Shown: in pieces, positions 9,801-18,405 of the stretch | How the letters are laid out: each line of letters opens with the position of its first letter | Numbering within the stretch: position 1 is the first letter of the stretch | Origin: Caldimonas brevitalea | GTDB lineage: Bacteria > Pseudomonadota > Gammaproteobacteria > Burkholderiales > Burkholderiaceae_C | DNA length: 64,000 nt | NCBI RefSeq assembly: GCF_001017435.1 | Contig: NZ_CP011371.1 | Span: 6,076,001-6,140,000, forward strand | Reading direction: 5' to 3' | The notes under the pieces: model-generated | Seen by the model: only the letters and a program-made list of their open reading frames with translations | The model's database searches: none | What the model was told of the DNA's origin: nothing | Position numbers and translations under genes: made by a program

Positions 9801-9977
9801 CAGCGGCGAGTAGCCGGGCGCCTCGGTGTTGATTTGCACCTGGACGTTGGTGATGTCCGGCACGGCGTCGATGGGCAGCTTCTGGTAGCTGAAGACGCCG
9901 ATGCCGGCCATGCCGAGCACGGCCAGCAGGACCAACCAGCGCTGCTCGATGGCGAAGCGGATGATGCGTTCCAACAT
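6804..9977 (-). CDS. czcA: CzcA-type heavy-metal efflux RND permease
   Basis: Inner-membrane proton-driven pump of a tripartite Co/Zn/Cd exporter. It is 1057 residues, normal for HME-RND permeases. The fourth membrane helix keeps D402, D408 and E415 (LDFGIIIDGAVVIVEN), the charged proton-relay set known from Cupriavidus CzcA, at the same numbering. The N-terminus (LERIIRFAIEQRW) and the periplasmic porter regions are intact and no frame breaks were seen. Twelve bases downstream of czcB and last in the czc gene order, it is probably co-transcribed from the CadR-type promoter at 15.4 kb. Zn/Cd/Co fits better than Cu/Ag because the partners are CzcB/C/I-like. Confidence 0.95.
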   Translation of the reverse strand: MLERIIRFAIEQRWLVLLAVLGMAGIGVFSYQKLPIDAVPDITNVQVQINTEAPGYSPLETEQRITYPVETVMAGLPGLQQTRSLSRYGLSQVTVIFEDGTDIYFARQLVNERLQSARAALPEGISPVIGPISTGLGEIYLWTVEADDGAKKPDGSPYTATDLREIQDWIIKPQLRNVPGVTEINSIGGYAKEYQVAPHPEKLQALGLTMADLVAALERNNANVGAGYIEKRGEQYLLRAPGQVRSMDDIGHVILGNQDGVPIRVRDVATVDIGRELRTGAATDNGREVVLGTVFMLTGENSRTVSQAVAQKMEEINRTLPKGVRAITVYDRTVLVDKAIDTVKRNLFEGAVLVIAILFLFLGNLRAALITALVIPLSMLFTFTGMVSQKVSANLMSLGALDFGIIIDGAVVIVENCVRRLAHAQARHGRPLTRSERFQEVFAASQEARRALLFGQLIIMIVYLPIFALTGVEGRMFHPMAFTVVIALLGAMILSVTFIPAAVALFIGHQVVEKENLVMRAAKRWYAPVLDKAMGARAVVLTFAGVAVVLSGLVATRLGSEFVPHLNEGDFAVQALRMPGTSLTQSVEMQQQLERTLKAKFPEIERVFARTGTAEIAADPMPPNISDGYIMLKPEHQWPEPRKTHDELLAAVQAEIAKLPGQNYEFSQPIQLRFNELISGVRSDVAVKVFGDDMDQLNRTAHQISQLLQQVPGAAEVKVEQTTGLPMLTVAIDREKTARYGLNIGDVQDTVAIAVGGREAGTLFEGDRRFDIVVRLPEHLRADLDAIARLPVALPKGDHNGRISFIPLSEVATLQLAPGPNQVSREDGKRRIVVSANVRGRDIGSFVAEAQQALQQTVQVPSGYWIGWGGQFENLQSATERLKIVVPVSLMLVFTLLFAMFGNLKDGLLVFTGIPFALTGGIIALWLRGIPLSISAAVGFIALSGVAVLNGLVMISFIRHLRDEGRPLNDAIREGALTRLRPVLMTALVASLGFVPMAIATGTGAEVQRPLATVVIGGILSSTALTLLVLPVLYWLVHRRDEASADSARAAESVRPA

Positions 9978-9989
9978 GGCGGCTCCGCT

Positions 9990-11318
9990 TCAGTGCACGT
10001 GCTCGGCCGTGGCTTTGCCCACTTCCGACTTGACGACAAAACTGCCGGCCGCGGCGTACGGCACGCCGGCCTTCAGGCCCTTGACGATCTCCACGCGTTT
10101 TGCGTCGCTGCGGCCCGTCTCGACCGGCTGCGGCAGAAAGCCCCCCGGGACCTTGACGAACACGACCTGCCGGTCCTCCAAGGTCTGCAGCGCCTCCTTT
10201 GCCACCGTGACCGGCACCTCGGCGTCCGAGGCGACCAGCTCGACCGTGACGAACAGCCCCGGGCGCCAGGCCCCCTTCGGGTTGGCCAGCGCGACGCGCG
10301 CCTGGGCGGTGCGGGTCTGCTCGCCGATCAGCGCCCCGACATAGGCGACCGTGCCGCCCGCGGTTTCGTCGAAGGCGCTCGAGCGTATGGTGACCGGCTC
10401 GCCCACCCGCACCTGGTTCAGCTGTTGCGCCGGCACGCTGAGGGCGGCCCAGACCGTGGACAGGTCTGAAATGGTGAAGACGTTGGCGTCCTCCTTGACG
10501 ACCTCGCCCAGGGCGATGTGCTTCTCCACCACCGCGCCATCGAAGGGCGCCCGCAACTCGAAGCGGCTCAGCGAAGAGGCAGACGCGCTCACGCCCAATG
10601 CCTGCAGCTTCTGATGCGCATTCGCCACCGCGATCTCCGCCTCGCGCAGGGCGTGCTGTGCCTGCAGCACGTCCTGCTCCGGCGAGATCTTTTCTTCCCA
10701 GAGTTTTTTCTCGCGTTCGTAGGTGGTCTTCGCCAGCGTCAGACGACGCTGGGCCGCCTGCAGTTCGCTGCGCTGCTCCGAGACCTCGGGGCTCGAGATG
10801 ACGGCCAGCAGCTGGCCCTTTTTGACCTGCTGGCCGAGGTGGGCCGCGACGCTCTCGACCACACCCCTCACCCGCGGCACCACGTGGGCGGTGCGATCTT
10901 CATTGAAGCGGATTTCGCCGGGCAACTGGAATGACGACTGAAGGCGCGCTGCACTGCTGGTGTCGAGTGTGATGCCGGCAGCCTTGATCTGGGCATCGGC
11001 AAGGCGGATCACGGCTTCGCCTTTGCTCCGATGTTCGCCGCCGTGCGGCCCTTTGGCCGGCACGCCGTCTTGACGGGGTTCGGCGTCGGTGTGGCCTTCG
11101 GCATGGTCGTGCCCATCGCCGCCTGCGCCGCCATGGTGCTTGGCGTCGGCGTGGCCTTCGGACTCCTCGTGGTCATGCTCATGGCCATGACCGTCACCGC
11201 CGGCAGGCTGGGCCGGCTCGGTGTGGAGGATGGCGACGCCGCCCGCCACGCCGAAAGCGAGCAGCAGCGCGATGATGAGGGCGTGTTTCTTCGAGAGGGA
11301 GAAAGCAGGGAGTTTCAT
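9990..11318 (-). CDS. czcB: CzcB-type periplasmic adaptor (membrane fusion protein)
   Basis: Membrane-fusion subunit linking CzcA to CzcC. A single N-terminal membrane anchor (about residues 12-31) is followed by a very His-rich stretch, with about twelve histidines between residues 44 and 96 in repeated HGH/HDH clusters. Next come the barrel-sandwich, hairpin and beta-barrel regions of the HlyD/RND adaptor family. The His-rich insert suggests periplasmic metal capture before hand-over to the pump; members of this family commonly bind Zn. The start at 11318 has GAGGAA upstream. It sits 12 bases from both czcA and czcC. Confidence 0.94.
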   Translation of the reverse strand: MKLPAFSLSKKHALIIALLLAFGVAGGVAILHTEPAQPAGGDGHGHEHDHEESEGHADAKHHGGAGGDGHDHAEGHTDAEPRQDGVPAKGPHGGEHRSKGEAVIRLADAQIKAAGITLDTSSAARLQSSFQLPGEIRFNEDRTAHVVPRVRGVVESVAAHLGQQVKKGQLLAVISSPEVSEQRSELQAAQRRLTLAKTTYEREKKLWEEKISPEQDVLQAQHALREAEIAVANAHQKLQALGVSASASSLSRFELRAPFDGAVVEKHIALGEVVKEDANVFTISDLSTVWAALSVPAQQLNQVRVGEPVTIRSSAFDETAGGTVAYVGALIGEQTRTAQARVALANPKGAWRPGLFVTVELVASDAEVPVTVAKEALQTLEDRQVVFVKVPGGFLPQPVETGRSDAKRVEIVKGLKAGVPYAAAGSFVVKSEVGKATAEHVH

Positions 11319-11330
11319 GATGGGGGTTCC

Positions 11331-12614
11331 TCAGGGCTGGCGGGTGCCGGGGACGCCCGCGTCTTCGCCGGAGCCGATCAACCGTTCGATGTCGGCCGCC
11401 GCACGGTGGGCGTCGGCCAGGGCACGCAGGTGTTGGGCACGGGCCTCGAGCAGCGTGCGCTGCGCATCGAGGACTTCCGTCAAGCCGAACTTGCCCAGCT
11501 CGAAGCCCTGGGTCGCGGCGCCGTAGGCCGCCTCGGCTTCTGGCAGCACGTCCTGCTGCAAGGTGGTGACCTCGACACGCGCCGTGGCGAGCCGCTCTTC
11601 GGCCCGCTTCAATTCGGACCCGAGGCGCAGCGCCAGCGCTCGCGCCTCATCGGCCGCCTTGTCCTGGCGTCGCAAGGCCTCGCGCTGCGCACCTTGGTTG
11701 CGGTCGAACAGGGGCAAGGGGAATGACAGGCCGATCACCGCCTGCTGGCGGCCCAGTTCCTCCGACCGCTTCGCACCCACGCCCAGCGTGAGGTCGGGCA
11801 CGCCACGCGCGCGCTCGAGCCGTGCCAGGGCGCGCTGCCGTTCGACCTCGAGCGCCGCCTCGCGATAGGTCGGTGCCTCGGCGAGCCGGGCAGCCGCCGT
11901 CGCGCCGTCGACGACCGGCGGCAGTTCCACGCGCCCCTCGACCCGCTCGATGGCCGGCCCGGTGTGGCCGATCGCGGCGGACAGCTCCTGCAGGGCGTTC
12001 CGCAGCTCGCTGTGCGCCTGCAGCCACTTCAGGCGCACGCCCGCTTCGGCGACCTGCGCCCGGGTGGCTTCGATCGGCGCGATCTTGCCGGCCGTCACCC
12101 GCTTGCCCGCGGCCTCGCGGGCGCGCTGCGCGAGCTGCAGGGCCGCGTCGGCGAGGCGCACTTGTTCTTGCGCGAGGGCGGCGTCGACGAAGGCGGAGGT
12201 CACGTTGGCCCGGAGCGCCGCACGACGCGCCTGCAGTTGGGCTTCGGCGATCGCGACCGCGCGCTCGGCCGCTTCGAGGCGCGCAGCACGCTTGCCGCCC
12301 ATCTCCAGCGGCTGGTGCAGCATCACGGTGGCGGTGCGGGCGTCGCGGCGCGTGTCCTCCAGCTCGAAACTGAGCTGCGGGTTGGGCCCCGCCGCGGCCT
12401 GGTCGGCGGCCGCCTGGCTGGCCTCGACCTCGCGCCGGGCGGCGGACAGGCCCGGATGGTCGCGTAGCGCTCGAGCCTGCGCTTCAGCGAGCGTCAGTGC
12501 AGGTGCAGCGGGGGTGGACGGCGCCGCGGTGGGCGGAGGCGCCGCGCTCTGCGCAGAAGCAATGGAAACAGGGATCAGGGCCGCCAGGACCAGCGGCACG
12601 CAGTGGCTGCGCAT
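11331..12614 (-). CDS. czcC: CzcC-type TolC-family outer-membrane channel
   Basis: Outer-membrane factor of the efflux complex. A signal peptide (about residues 1-21, ending SIASAQ) is followed by a Pro/Ala linker and two repeats of the long alpha-helical TolC/OEP domain (LTLAEAQARALRDHPGL in the first; EALRRQDKAADEARAL in the second). Length 427 residues is normal. Start 12614 has GGAG spaced correctly. Order czcI-czcC-czcB-czcA on one strand is the classical Czc arrangement. Confidence 0.93.
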   Translation of the reverse strand: MRSHCVPLVLAALIPVSIASAQSAAPPPTAAPSTPAAPALTLAEAQARALRDHPGLSAARREVEASQAAADQAAAGPNPQLSFELEDTRRDARTATVMLHQPLEMGGKRAARLEAAERAVAIAEAQLQARRAALRANVTSAFVDAALAQEQVRLADAALQLAQRAREAAGKRVTAGKIAPIEATRAQVAEAGVRLKWLQAHSELRNALQELSAAIGHTGPAIERVEGRVELPPVVDGATAAARLAEAPTYREAALEVERQRALARLERARGVPDLTLGVGAKRSEELGRQQAVIGLSFPLPLFDRNQGAQREALRRQDKAADEARALALRLGSELKRAEERLATARVEVTTLQQDVLPEAEAAYGAATQGFELGKFGLTEVLDAQRTLLEARAQHLRALADAHRAAADIERLIGSGEDAGVPGTRQP

Positions 12615-12719
12615 TGAATTCTCCGAGTTGCGAACAGGACAACGGGGAAGAATCCGGCGCGAGACTCAGTCAGCGGTCAGCAGAAGAGACTAGACAACAG
12701 CAGGACAGGCCGCGCCGGA

Positions 12720-13091
12720 TCAGGCGCGGTGCCAGTTCGGGCGCTCGATGGGCTCGGACCACTGGAATTCGAGGAGGTCAGGCAGAACGGCGACCCAGAC
12801 CGGGTCTGGGGCCGACGCGAGGGGCAGGTCGAGGCAGGACGTGACGGGCTGGGAACAACCGAAGTGGCAAGAGGCGCAGTCCACGTCGTCGAGACCGAAC
12901 AGCTGGCCCGCTTCACCCGTGTTGTCGTCCGCTGCGTCGACGGCGGCGGACGCGCCCTGGTGCACGTGCTCGTGGTGGCCGAAGTGGCGCACGCCGCTGC
13001 CACTTTCATGCTGGCAGTAGCTGGCCGCCGCAGCCCAGGAGAACTGCAGCGGCAACAACACCAAGAAGAAGATGCTCAGCCAGCGACGCAT
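12720..13091 (-). CDS. czcI: CzcI-like small periplasmic metal-resistance protein
   Basis: Small secreted protein of 123 residues with a signal peptide (MRRWLSIFFLVLLPLQF...WAAAA), a His cluster (HFGHHEHVH, about residues 37-45), and a Cys set (DCASCHFGC) near the middle. Position directly upstream of czcC and the layout match CzcI, a periplasmic factor affecting czc expression or metal sensing. The frame continues upstream to 13328 but only the ATG at 13091 gives a signal peptide. Sequence divergence in this family is high, so the name rests on position and composition. Confidence 0.78.
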   Translation of the reverse strand: MRRWLSIFFLVLLPLQFSWAAAASYCQHESGSGVRHFGHHEHVHQGASAAVDAADDNTGEAGQLFGLDDVDCASCHFGCSQPVTSCLDLPLASAPDPVWVAVLPDLLEFQWSEPIERPNWHRA

Positions 13092-13150
13092 GGCGAGAGT
13101 GTATCGGTTGCGGCCTTGGGGGCGTGTGTCTGTCCGCATCGGCGGCGCCG

Positions 13151-15394
13151 TCAAGCGCGCTTCGGTGCTGCGTCGAGGCGGACCTTCATCAGGCGCAGTC
13201 CGTTGGCGACCACCAGCAGGCTCGCCCCCATGTCGGCGAACACCGCCATCCACATGGTCGCGCTGCCGAAGACGGCCAGCGCCAGGAACACCGCCTTCAA
13301 GCCGAGGGCGAAGGTGATGTTCTGCCACAGCACCGTATGGGTCTTGCGTGACAGCCGGACGGTGGCCGGGATGCGCCGCAGATCGTCGTTCATGATGACC
13401 ACGTCGGCCGCCTCGAGCGCCGTGTCGGTGCCGGCGGCGCCCATCGCGATGCCGATGTCGGCCTTGGCAAGGGCCGGCGCATCGTTGATGCCATCGCCGG
13501 CCATTGCGGTGCTGCCGTAGCGCCGCTGCAGTGCTTCGATGGCCTCCAGCTTGTGCTCGGGCAGCAGGTTGCCGCGCACGTGCTCGATGCCGGCTTCACG
13601 CGCGATGGTTTGCGCGGTGGCGGTATTGTCACCGGTGAGCATGACCGGCGTGATGCCCAGGCCCTGCAGCTCGGCCACGGCCTGGCGCGAGGACGGCTTG
13701 AGGGTGTCGGCCACGGCAAACACCGCCAGCACACCGGTGTCGGACGCCAGCAAGGTCACCGTCCGACCGGCGGCCTCGTGGGCCTGCAGGCGCGCTTCCA
13801 GTTCGGCGTTGCATTGCCCGCGCTCCTCGATCCAGCGGTGGTTGCCCAGCACGTGCACTTGCCCTGCCAGCGTCGCCTGCACCCCCCGGCCGGGCAGCGC
13901 CTTGACGTCCGCCGCCGGCAAAGGCGCAGATCTCAATCCTTCGGCAATCGCGCGCGAGACCGGGTGGTCGGACCGGCCGGCAAGGCTCGCGGCGAGCGCC
14001 AGCACCTGCTCCGAATCGCCGCAGAGCACCTCCTGGGCCACCAGCTTGGGTTTGCCCTCGGTGATGGTGCCGGTCTTGTCGAGCGCGATGGCGCGCAGCC
14101 GGCGCGCGTTCTCCAGATAAGTCCCGCCCTTGATCAGGATGCCGTGGCGGGCCGCCGAGGCGAGCGCGCTGACCACCGTCACCGGCGTCGAGATCACCAG
14201 CGCGCACGGGCAGGCGATCACCAGCAGCACCAGCGCCTTGTAGAGCGCCTGCAACCAGTCCCAACCCAGCAGCGGCGGCGTCAGCACCGCCACGGCCAGC
14301 GCGATGGCAAAGACCGCGGGCGTGTAGACCGCGGCGAAGCGGTCCACGAAGCGCTGCGTCTCGGCGCGGCTGCCTTGCGCCTGTTCGACGGCGTGGATGA
14401 TGCGCGCCAAGGTCGTGTTCGAGGCAGCGGCCGTCACGCGGAACTCCAGCTCGGCGGTCTCGTTGATGGTGCCGGCAAAGACGGTGTCGCCGACGGTTTT
14501 GTCGACCGGGATGCTTTCGCCGGTCACCGGCGCCTGGTTGAGGGCGCTGCTGCCCTGCGTCACCACACCGTCGAGCGGCACACGCTCGCCCGGGCGGATG
14601 CGCACGATGGCGTCGAGCGGCACGTCGGCGGCCCGGACCGTGTCCCAGCGGCCGTCGGCCTGCCGTATTTGCGCCTTTTCGGGGGCCAGCGCCATCAAGC
14701 TCTGGATCGCGTTGCGCGCCCGGTCCACCGCGCGTGCCTCGATCAGCTCGGCAATGGCGTAGAGCGCCATCACCATGGCCGCCTCGGGCCACTGACCGAT
14801 CACGAAGGCACCGGTCACGGCGACCGTCATCAACGCGTTGATGTTCAGCTTGCCGCGGCGCAGCGCGGTGTAGCCCTTGGTGTAAGTCTCGAGCCCGGCC
14901 AGCCAGATGGCGGCCGCGGCGAGCGCCATGCCGAGCCCGGTGTTCCAGCGGGTCTCGGGCGCGAAAAACTCAACCGCCTCGGCGGCGATGGCCAACACCA
15001 GGGCAAGGCCGAGACGCCCCATCACGGCCGTCATCCCGTGGTCGTGCAGGCCAGCCGGCGCGTCGTGCGACGCCGCGGCCTCGACCCGCTCCGGTTTGAA
15101 GCCGGCCCGGGTGATCGCATCGATCGCGCGGGGCAGGATCTCGGCGGGCGCCGTGATCGCCAACGTGCGCGCCCCGAGTTGGAAACTCAGGGCTTGCACA
15201 CCCGCAACGGGCTCCAGCGCCCGGCGAATCTCGGCCTCTTCGCTCGCGCAGTCCATGTTGGCGATGCGGTACAGCGTGGCCCCGCGGGGAGCAGCCGGGG
15301 GGGCAGCGGGGGCCGGCGGTGCGGCGTCGGCGCCGCAATGGTGGCACGCGTCCTTCGAACAGCTGGCGGCTTCCGTGGTGTGGGTGTTTGTCAT
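13151..15394 (-). CDS. zntA: Zn/Cd/Pb-translocating P1B-type ATPase (ZntA/CadA family)
   Basis: Exports divalent soft metals from cytoplasm to periplasm using ATP. From the ATG at 15394 (747 residues) the order is: a Cys/His-rich tail (SCSKDACHHCG), one heavy-metal-associated domain with MDCASEE (residues 47-53), and membrane helices. Then come CPC (C395-C397) in the ion path, DKTGT with phosphorylated D439, GDGINDAP (633-640), and a last helix containing DMGASLL. The Asp there (D721) matches the ZntA Zn/Cd-binding aspartate. The frame is open to 15571 but the promoter at 15418-15448 lies inside that extension, excluding a longer start. Followed after 59 bases by czcI; probably one five-gene transcript. 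Confidence 0.94.
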   Translation of the reverse strand: MTNTHTTEAASCSKDACHHCGADAAPPAPAAPPAAPRGATLYRIANMDCASEEAEIRRALEPVAGVQALSFQLGARTLAITAPAEILPRAIDAITRAGFKPERVEAAASHDAPAGLHDHGMTAVMGRLGLALVLAIAAEAVEFFAPETRWNTGLGMALAAAAIWLAGLETYTKGYTALRRGKLNINALMTVAVTGAFVIGQWPEAAMVMALYAIAELIEARAVDRARNAIQSLMALAPEKAQIRQADGRWDTVRAADVPLDAIVRIRPGERVPLDGVVTQGSSALNQAPVTGESIPVDKTVGDTVFAGTINETAELEFRVTAAASNTTLARIIHAVEQAQGSRAETQRFVDRFAAVYTPAVFAIALAVAVLTPPLLGWDWLQALYKALVLLVIACPCALVISTPVTVVSALASAARHGILIKGGTYLENARRLRAIALDKTGTITEGKPKLVAQEVLCGDSEQVLALAASLAGRSDHPVSRAIAEGLRSAPLPAADVKALPGRGVQATLAGQVHVLGNHRWIEERGQCNAELEARLQAHEAAGRTVTLLASDTGVLAVFAVADTLKPSSRQAVAELQGLGITPVMLTGDNTATAQTIAREAGIEHVRGNLLPEHKLEAIEALQRRYGSTAMAGDGINDAPALAKADIGIAMGAAGTDTALEAADVVIMNDDLRRIPATVRLSRKTHTVLWQNITFALGLKAVFLALAVFGSATMWMAVFADMGASLLVVANGLRLMKVRLDAAPKRA

Positions 15395-15417
15395 GCGGTA
15401 CGTCCTGCGTTGCCTCC

Positions 15418-15448
15418 ATTGAAAACCCTCTACCTGGTGCAGAGTCAA
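15418..15448 (-). promoter_or_regulatory. CadR/MerR-type metal-responsive promoter-operator
   Basis: Read on the minus strand: -35 TTGACT (15443-15448), a 19-base spacer, and -10 TTCAAT (15418-15423). The over-long spacer is the hallmark of MerR-family activation. It holds an imperfect dyad, ACTCTGCACC / GGTAGAGGGT (7 of 10 paired), of the zntA/cadA type. Transcription would start near 15411, about 17 bases before the ATPase ATG. The regulator gene cadR lies 160 bases away on the other strand. Confidence 0.85.
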
Positions 15449-15609
15449 CCAGCATTCCTTGTGCCGTGCAGGGTGAAGGGGCGGCCGGGGCGGACGACGG
15501 GAGACCTCCGCCTCTTGCCATCGACGGCCGCGTTCGGCATATTGGGAAGCCTGGAGTGGGTACAGGGTCAAGCGGCGTGCTCGGCCGGCCAGGCTCCGAA
15601 AGTGACAGC

Positions 15610-16059
15610 ATGAAAATCGGCGAACTGGCCAAGGCCACCGGCACGGCGATCGAGACCATCCGGTTCTACGAGCGAGAAGGCGTGCTCCCCGAGACCGCGC
15701 GCACCGCCGGGAACTACCGCATCTATGACCAGAGTCACGTGGAGCGCCTGGGTTTCATCCGGCATTGCCGCTCGCTCGACATGACGCTGGACGAAATCCG
15801 CGTGCTGCTGCGTTTCAAGGATGCACCCGACGAGAACTGCGGCCGCGTCAACCAGCTGCTGGACGAGCACATCGGCCACGTGGCGCACCGGATCGCCGAG
15901 TTGCGCAGCCTCGAAAAGCAGCTCAAGGCGCTGCGCAGGCAATGCCAGGAGGTGCATGCGGCGCAGGACTGCGGCATCTTGAACCAGCTGACGGAGGCCG
16001 CGAAGGAGCCGGTGCGGGTGGCGCGGCGGGGCGGTCACGTGCACGGGTCTCACCGTTGA
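15610..16059 (+). CDS. cadR: Cd(II)/Pb(II)/Zn-responsive MerR-family regulator
   Basis: A MerR winged-helix DNA-binding domain (MKIGELAKATGTAIETIRFYER) is followed by a dimerisation coiled coil and a metal loop. Cysteines C77, C112 and C121 match the CadR/PbrR ligand set (the last two nine residues apart). The tail is His-rich (HVHGSH), as in CadR. It is divergent from the ATPase operon, whose promoter has the matching MerR dyad, so it is the expected activator. The ATG at 15610 is chosen because the family N-terminus begins exactly there, although the frame runs further upstream. Confidence 0.92.
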   Translation: MKIGELAKATGTAIETIRFYEREGVLPETARTAGNYRIYDQSHVERLGFIRHCRSLDMTLDEIRVLLRFKDAPDENCGRVNQLLDEHIGHVAHRIAELRSLEKQLKALRRQCQEVHAAQDCGILNQLTEAAKEPVRVARRGGHVHGSHR

Positions 16060-16267
16060 GCTGTCTCCACATCGGCGCGAGTGCATTGGGCGTCAAGCCT
16101 GAGAAGCTGGTCGCCGATACACGCACTCGGGCGGCTGGCCGAAGCTGCTTGTGCACAACCGCTTGGCCGTGTGTCGCTTGGCGCGAGGGATGAACCGCGC
16201 TGATGTCGTCTGGGCCCAAGGTAAGCGCACGTCCAGCCGTGCCGCAGTGAAGTCTTGACGCTTCAGC

Positions 16268-18133
16268 TCACTCCTGTCCGTGAACCGAGATACGGCCCTT
16301 GCCCGTCTTCTTCGACCGGTACATCGCGCCATCCGCCAGTTTCATCAGCGTCGCCACATCGTTGCCATGGTTCGGTGTCAGGGCGACGCCGATGCTGGCG
16401 CCGACCGTCACGAACGATCCATCGGGCAACGCGACCGGCTGGCCCACCGCGTCGACCAGCCGGTGCAGCACGACGTCGGCTTCGCCCGCCTCGCCGAGAT
16501 GTGTGAGCACGAGCCCGAATTCGTCGCCGCCCAATCGGGCGATCACGTCGTTCGCGCGCACGCAGGCCGACATGCGCGCCGCCACCTCGCGCAGCACCGC
16601 GTCTCCAGCATCATGGCCGAGTCCGTCGTTCACCTCCTTGAACCCGTCGAGGTCCAGATAACAGACCGCGGCTGTCTTACCGCTGCGCTTGCTGTCGGCC
16701 AGGATGTATTCCAGGCGTTCCTTGAAGAGCAAGCGGTTCGCCAGCCCGGTGAGCGCATCGTGCAGCGCCAGGTGCTGCGCTGTTTCCTCGCTGGCCTTGA
16801 GCGCGCTGATGTCGGCCATCAACCACAGCGACTCCCCCTGCGGCAGGTTGGCGCCGGCCAGGTCGACCCAAAGCGATCGCCCGCTCTTGTGGCGCATCCG
16901 GACTTGCGCCCGATACGATCCGCCCTCCCGCATGGCTCCGGCCGCGAGCTTCCCCTTCTCCACGTAGGCGGCTTCATCCTGAAAGAGCTGCCGGGTCGAG
17001 GCGCCCAGCAGCTCACCGCCCTCGTATCCGAACAGCCGTTCCATCGCACGGTTCTTCCAGACGATCTTCCGATCCTTGATCTTGGCCATGCCGATCAACT
17101 CGTTGTCGAGCATGACATGCTGTTCGGCCGCCAGCCGGGCCAGCTCGGACCTCGCAGCGTGGGCCCGCCGGTGCTGCCGGAAGATGGCGACCGAGAAGCC
17201 GGCCAGGGCGACGATGACGCCGCTCACGAGCGCGACCTGCTGACTGACCTGCTGGCGCCAGGCGGCCAAAAAATCCTCGGTCGCCAAGCCGGCCATGACC
17301 GTCATCGAGCCTCCGGGCACTTGCCGGTACGCGGTGATCCGCTCGATGCCGTCGAGCGCCGTTCTCGTCCGATACCAGCCGTGGGTCGGCTGCAGCGCGA
17401 GCAATCGTTGCAGTTCGGGGGACACCGATATGGTGCCGACGCCCTTGGTCGAGTCCGGTTCTCGCGCTGAGTAGCGGGCCACCAGCCGCATGTCCTTGGA
17501 CCGCAGCGAGATGGCGCCGGTGCTGCCCAAAGCGAAACGCTTGAACTGCCGCATGAAGTGGGCGGTCGACAGGTTGGTGTACACGACGCCGGCAAAACGG
17601 CCGTCGCCATCCTGCAAGCGTCTCGCCAGGATGATGCCCCAGTCCCGCAGGATGCGGCCCTGCAACGGCTCCGAGACGACCAGGCTGGTGGCACCGGCGG
17701 CCGCGGCTTTGAAGTAGTCACGGTCTGCAAGGCTCACAGGCCGCGTCCCGCCCGCAACGCCATAGACCACACGGCCTTCGGCGTCGGTGGCCCGCATCGC
17801 GTCGACTTGAGGGATGAGCGCGCGCTGCTCGACGAGGCTGCGCTCTATCGCCATGCGCCGCTCGCCGGCGTTCGAGCTTGCGCGTTGAGCCTGCAGCGCG
17901 ACGGTCGCCAGCGCGTTGTCGATCTGTTTGAGCTCTGCGCCGATTTCGGCGCTCAGGCTGTCGGCCAGGTTTTCGGTCGCCTGCCGTGCGCGGTCCGCGT
18001 GGGCCGTGGCACTCGAATCGAGCGCCAACCAGGTGGCGGCCATGAGCAAGGCAGCCATGACGATGTTGCCGGCCACAAGCCAAAAGGCCAGCTGCCGGAG
18101 CGACATGGGATGGGATTGCAGCAGGTTTTTCAT
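16268..18133 (-). CDS. Membrane-bound diguanylate cyclase (Cache-PAS-GGDEF)
   Basis: Makes the second messenger cyclic di-GMP from GTP. Membrane helix at about residues 13-37, a periplasmic Cache-like sensing domain (about 45-290), a second helix (about 298-320), a PAS domain (about 335-445) and a GGDEF domain with intact GGDEF at 535-539. The inhibitory I-site R526-A-N-D529 is five residues upstream, so product feedback is expected. No EAL domain. 621 residues. The start has GGAGGGG upstream. The signal sensed is unknown. Stands alone between cadR and a lipoprotein gene. Confidence 0.92.
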   Translation of the reverse strand: MKNLLQSHPMSLRQLAFWLVAGNIVMAALLMAATWLALDSSATAHADRARQATENLADSLSAEIGAELKQIDNALATVALQAQRASSNAGERRMAIERSLVEQRALIPQVDAMRATDAEGRVVYGVAGGTRPVSLADRDYFKAAAAGATSLVVSEPLQGRILRDWGIILARRLQDGDGRFAGVVYTNLSTAHFMRQFKRFALGSTGAISLRSKDMRLVARYSAREPDSTKGVGTISVSPELQRLLALQPTHGWYRTRTALDGIERITAYRQVPGGSMTVMAGLATEDFLAAWRQQVSQQVALVSGVIVALAGFSVAIFRQHRRAHAARSELARLAAEQHVMLDNELIGMAKIKDRKIVWKNRAMERLFGYEGGELLGASTRQLFQDEAAYVEKGKLAAGAMREGGSYRAQVRMRHKSGRSLWVDLAGANLPQGESLWLMADISALKASEETAQHLALHDALTGLANRLLFKERLEYILADSKRSGKTAAVCYLDLDGFKEVNDGLGHDAGDAVLREVAARMSACVRANDVIARLGGDEFGLVLTHLGEAGEADVVLHRLVDAVGQPVALPDGSFVTVGASIGVALTPNHGNDVATLMKLADGAMYRSKKTGKGRISVHGQE

Positions 18134-18405
18134 GCGCCCCTCCGGAGGCGCCGATCCTCAGGAGCGGTGCCAGGCAAGGCGGGCGTGCCGAGACGGAATC
18201 CGCCCGGAAACCCGTTACACGTCGTGCTGGCATGCATAGGCGATGGTTGGCTCTTTGGGTCACCCAATCATCTCAAATCCGCCGCCTCCCGACACGCGCC
18301 GCCGCTTGCCGCAAGGTGTCACTGCCGTCCGCGCAAGAGGGCACGGCCGGCGCTCGGGTCATCACGCCTGCCAGCCCAGCATCGAAGCGCACCGGGCGTC
18401 CCGGG

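Noticed and set aside
13553..15613. 686-codon plus-strand frame opposite the P-type ATPase
   Set aside because: Antisense shadow of the ATPase; it also crosses the promoter-operator.
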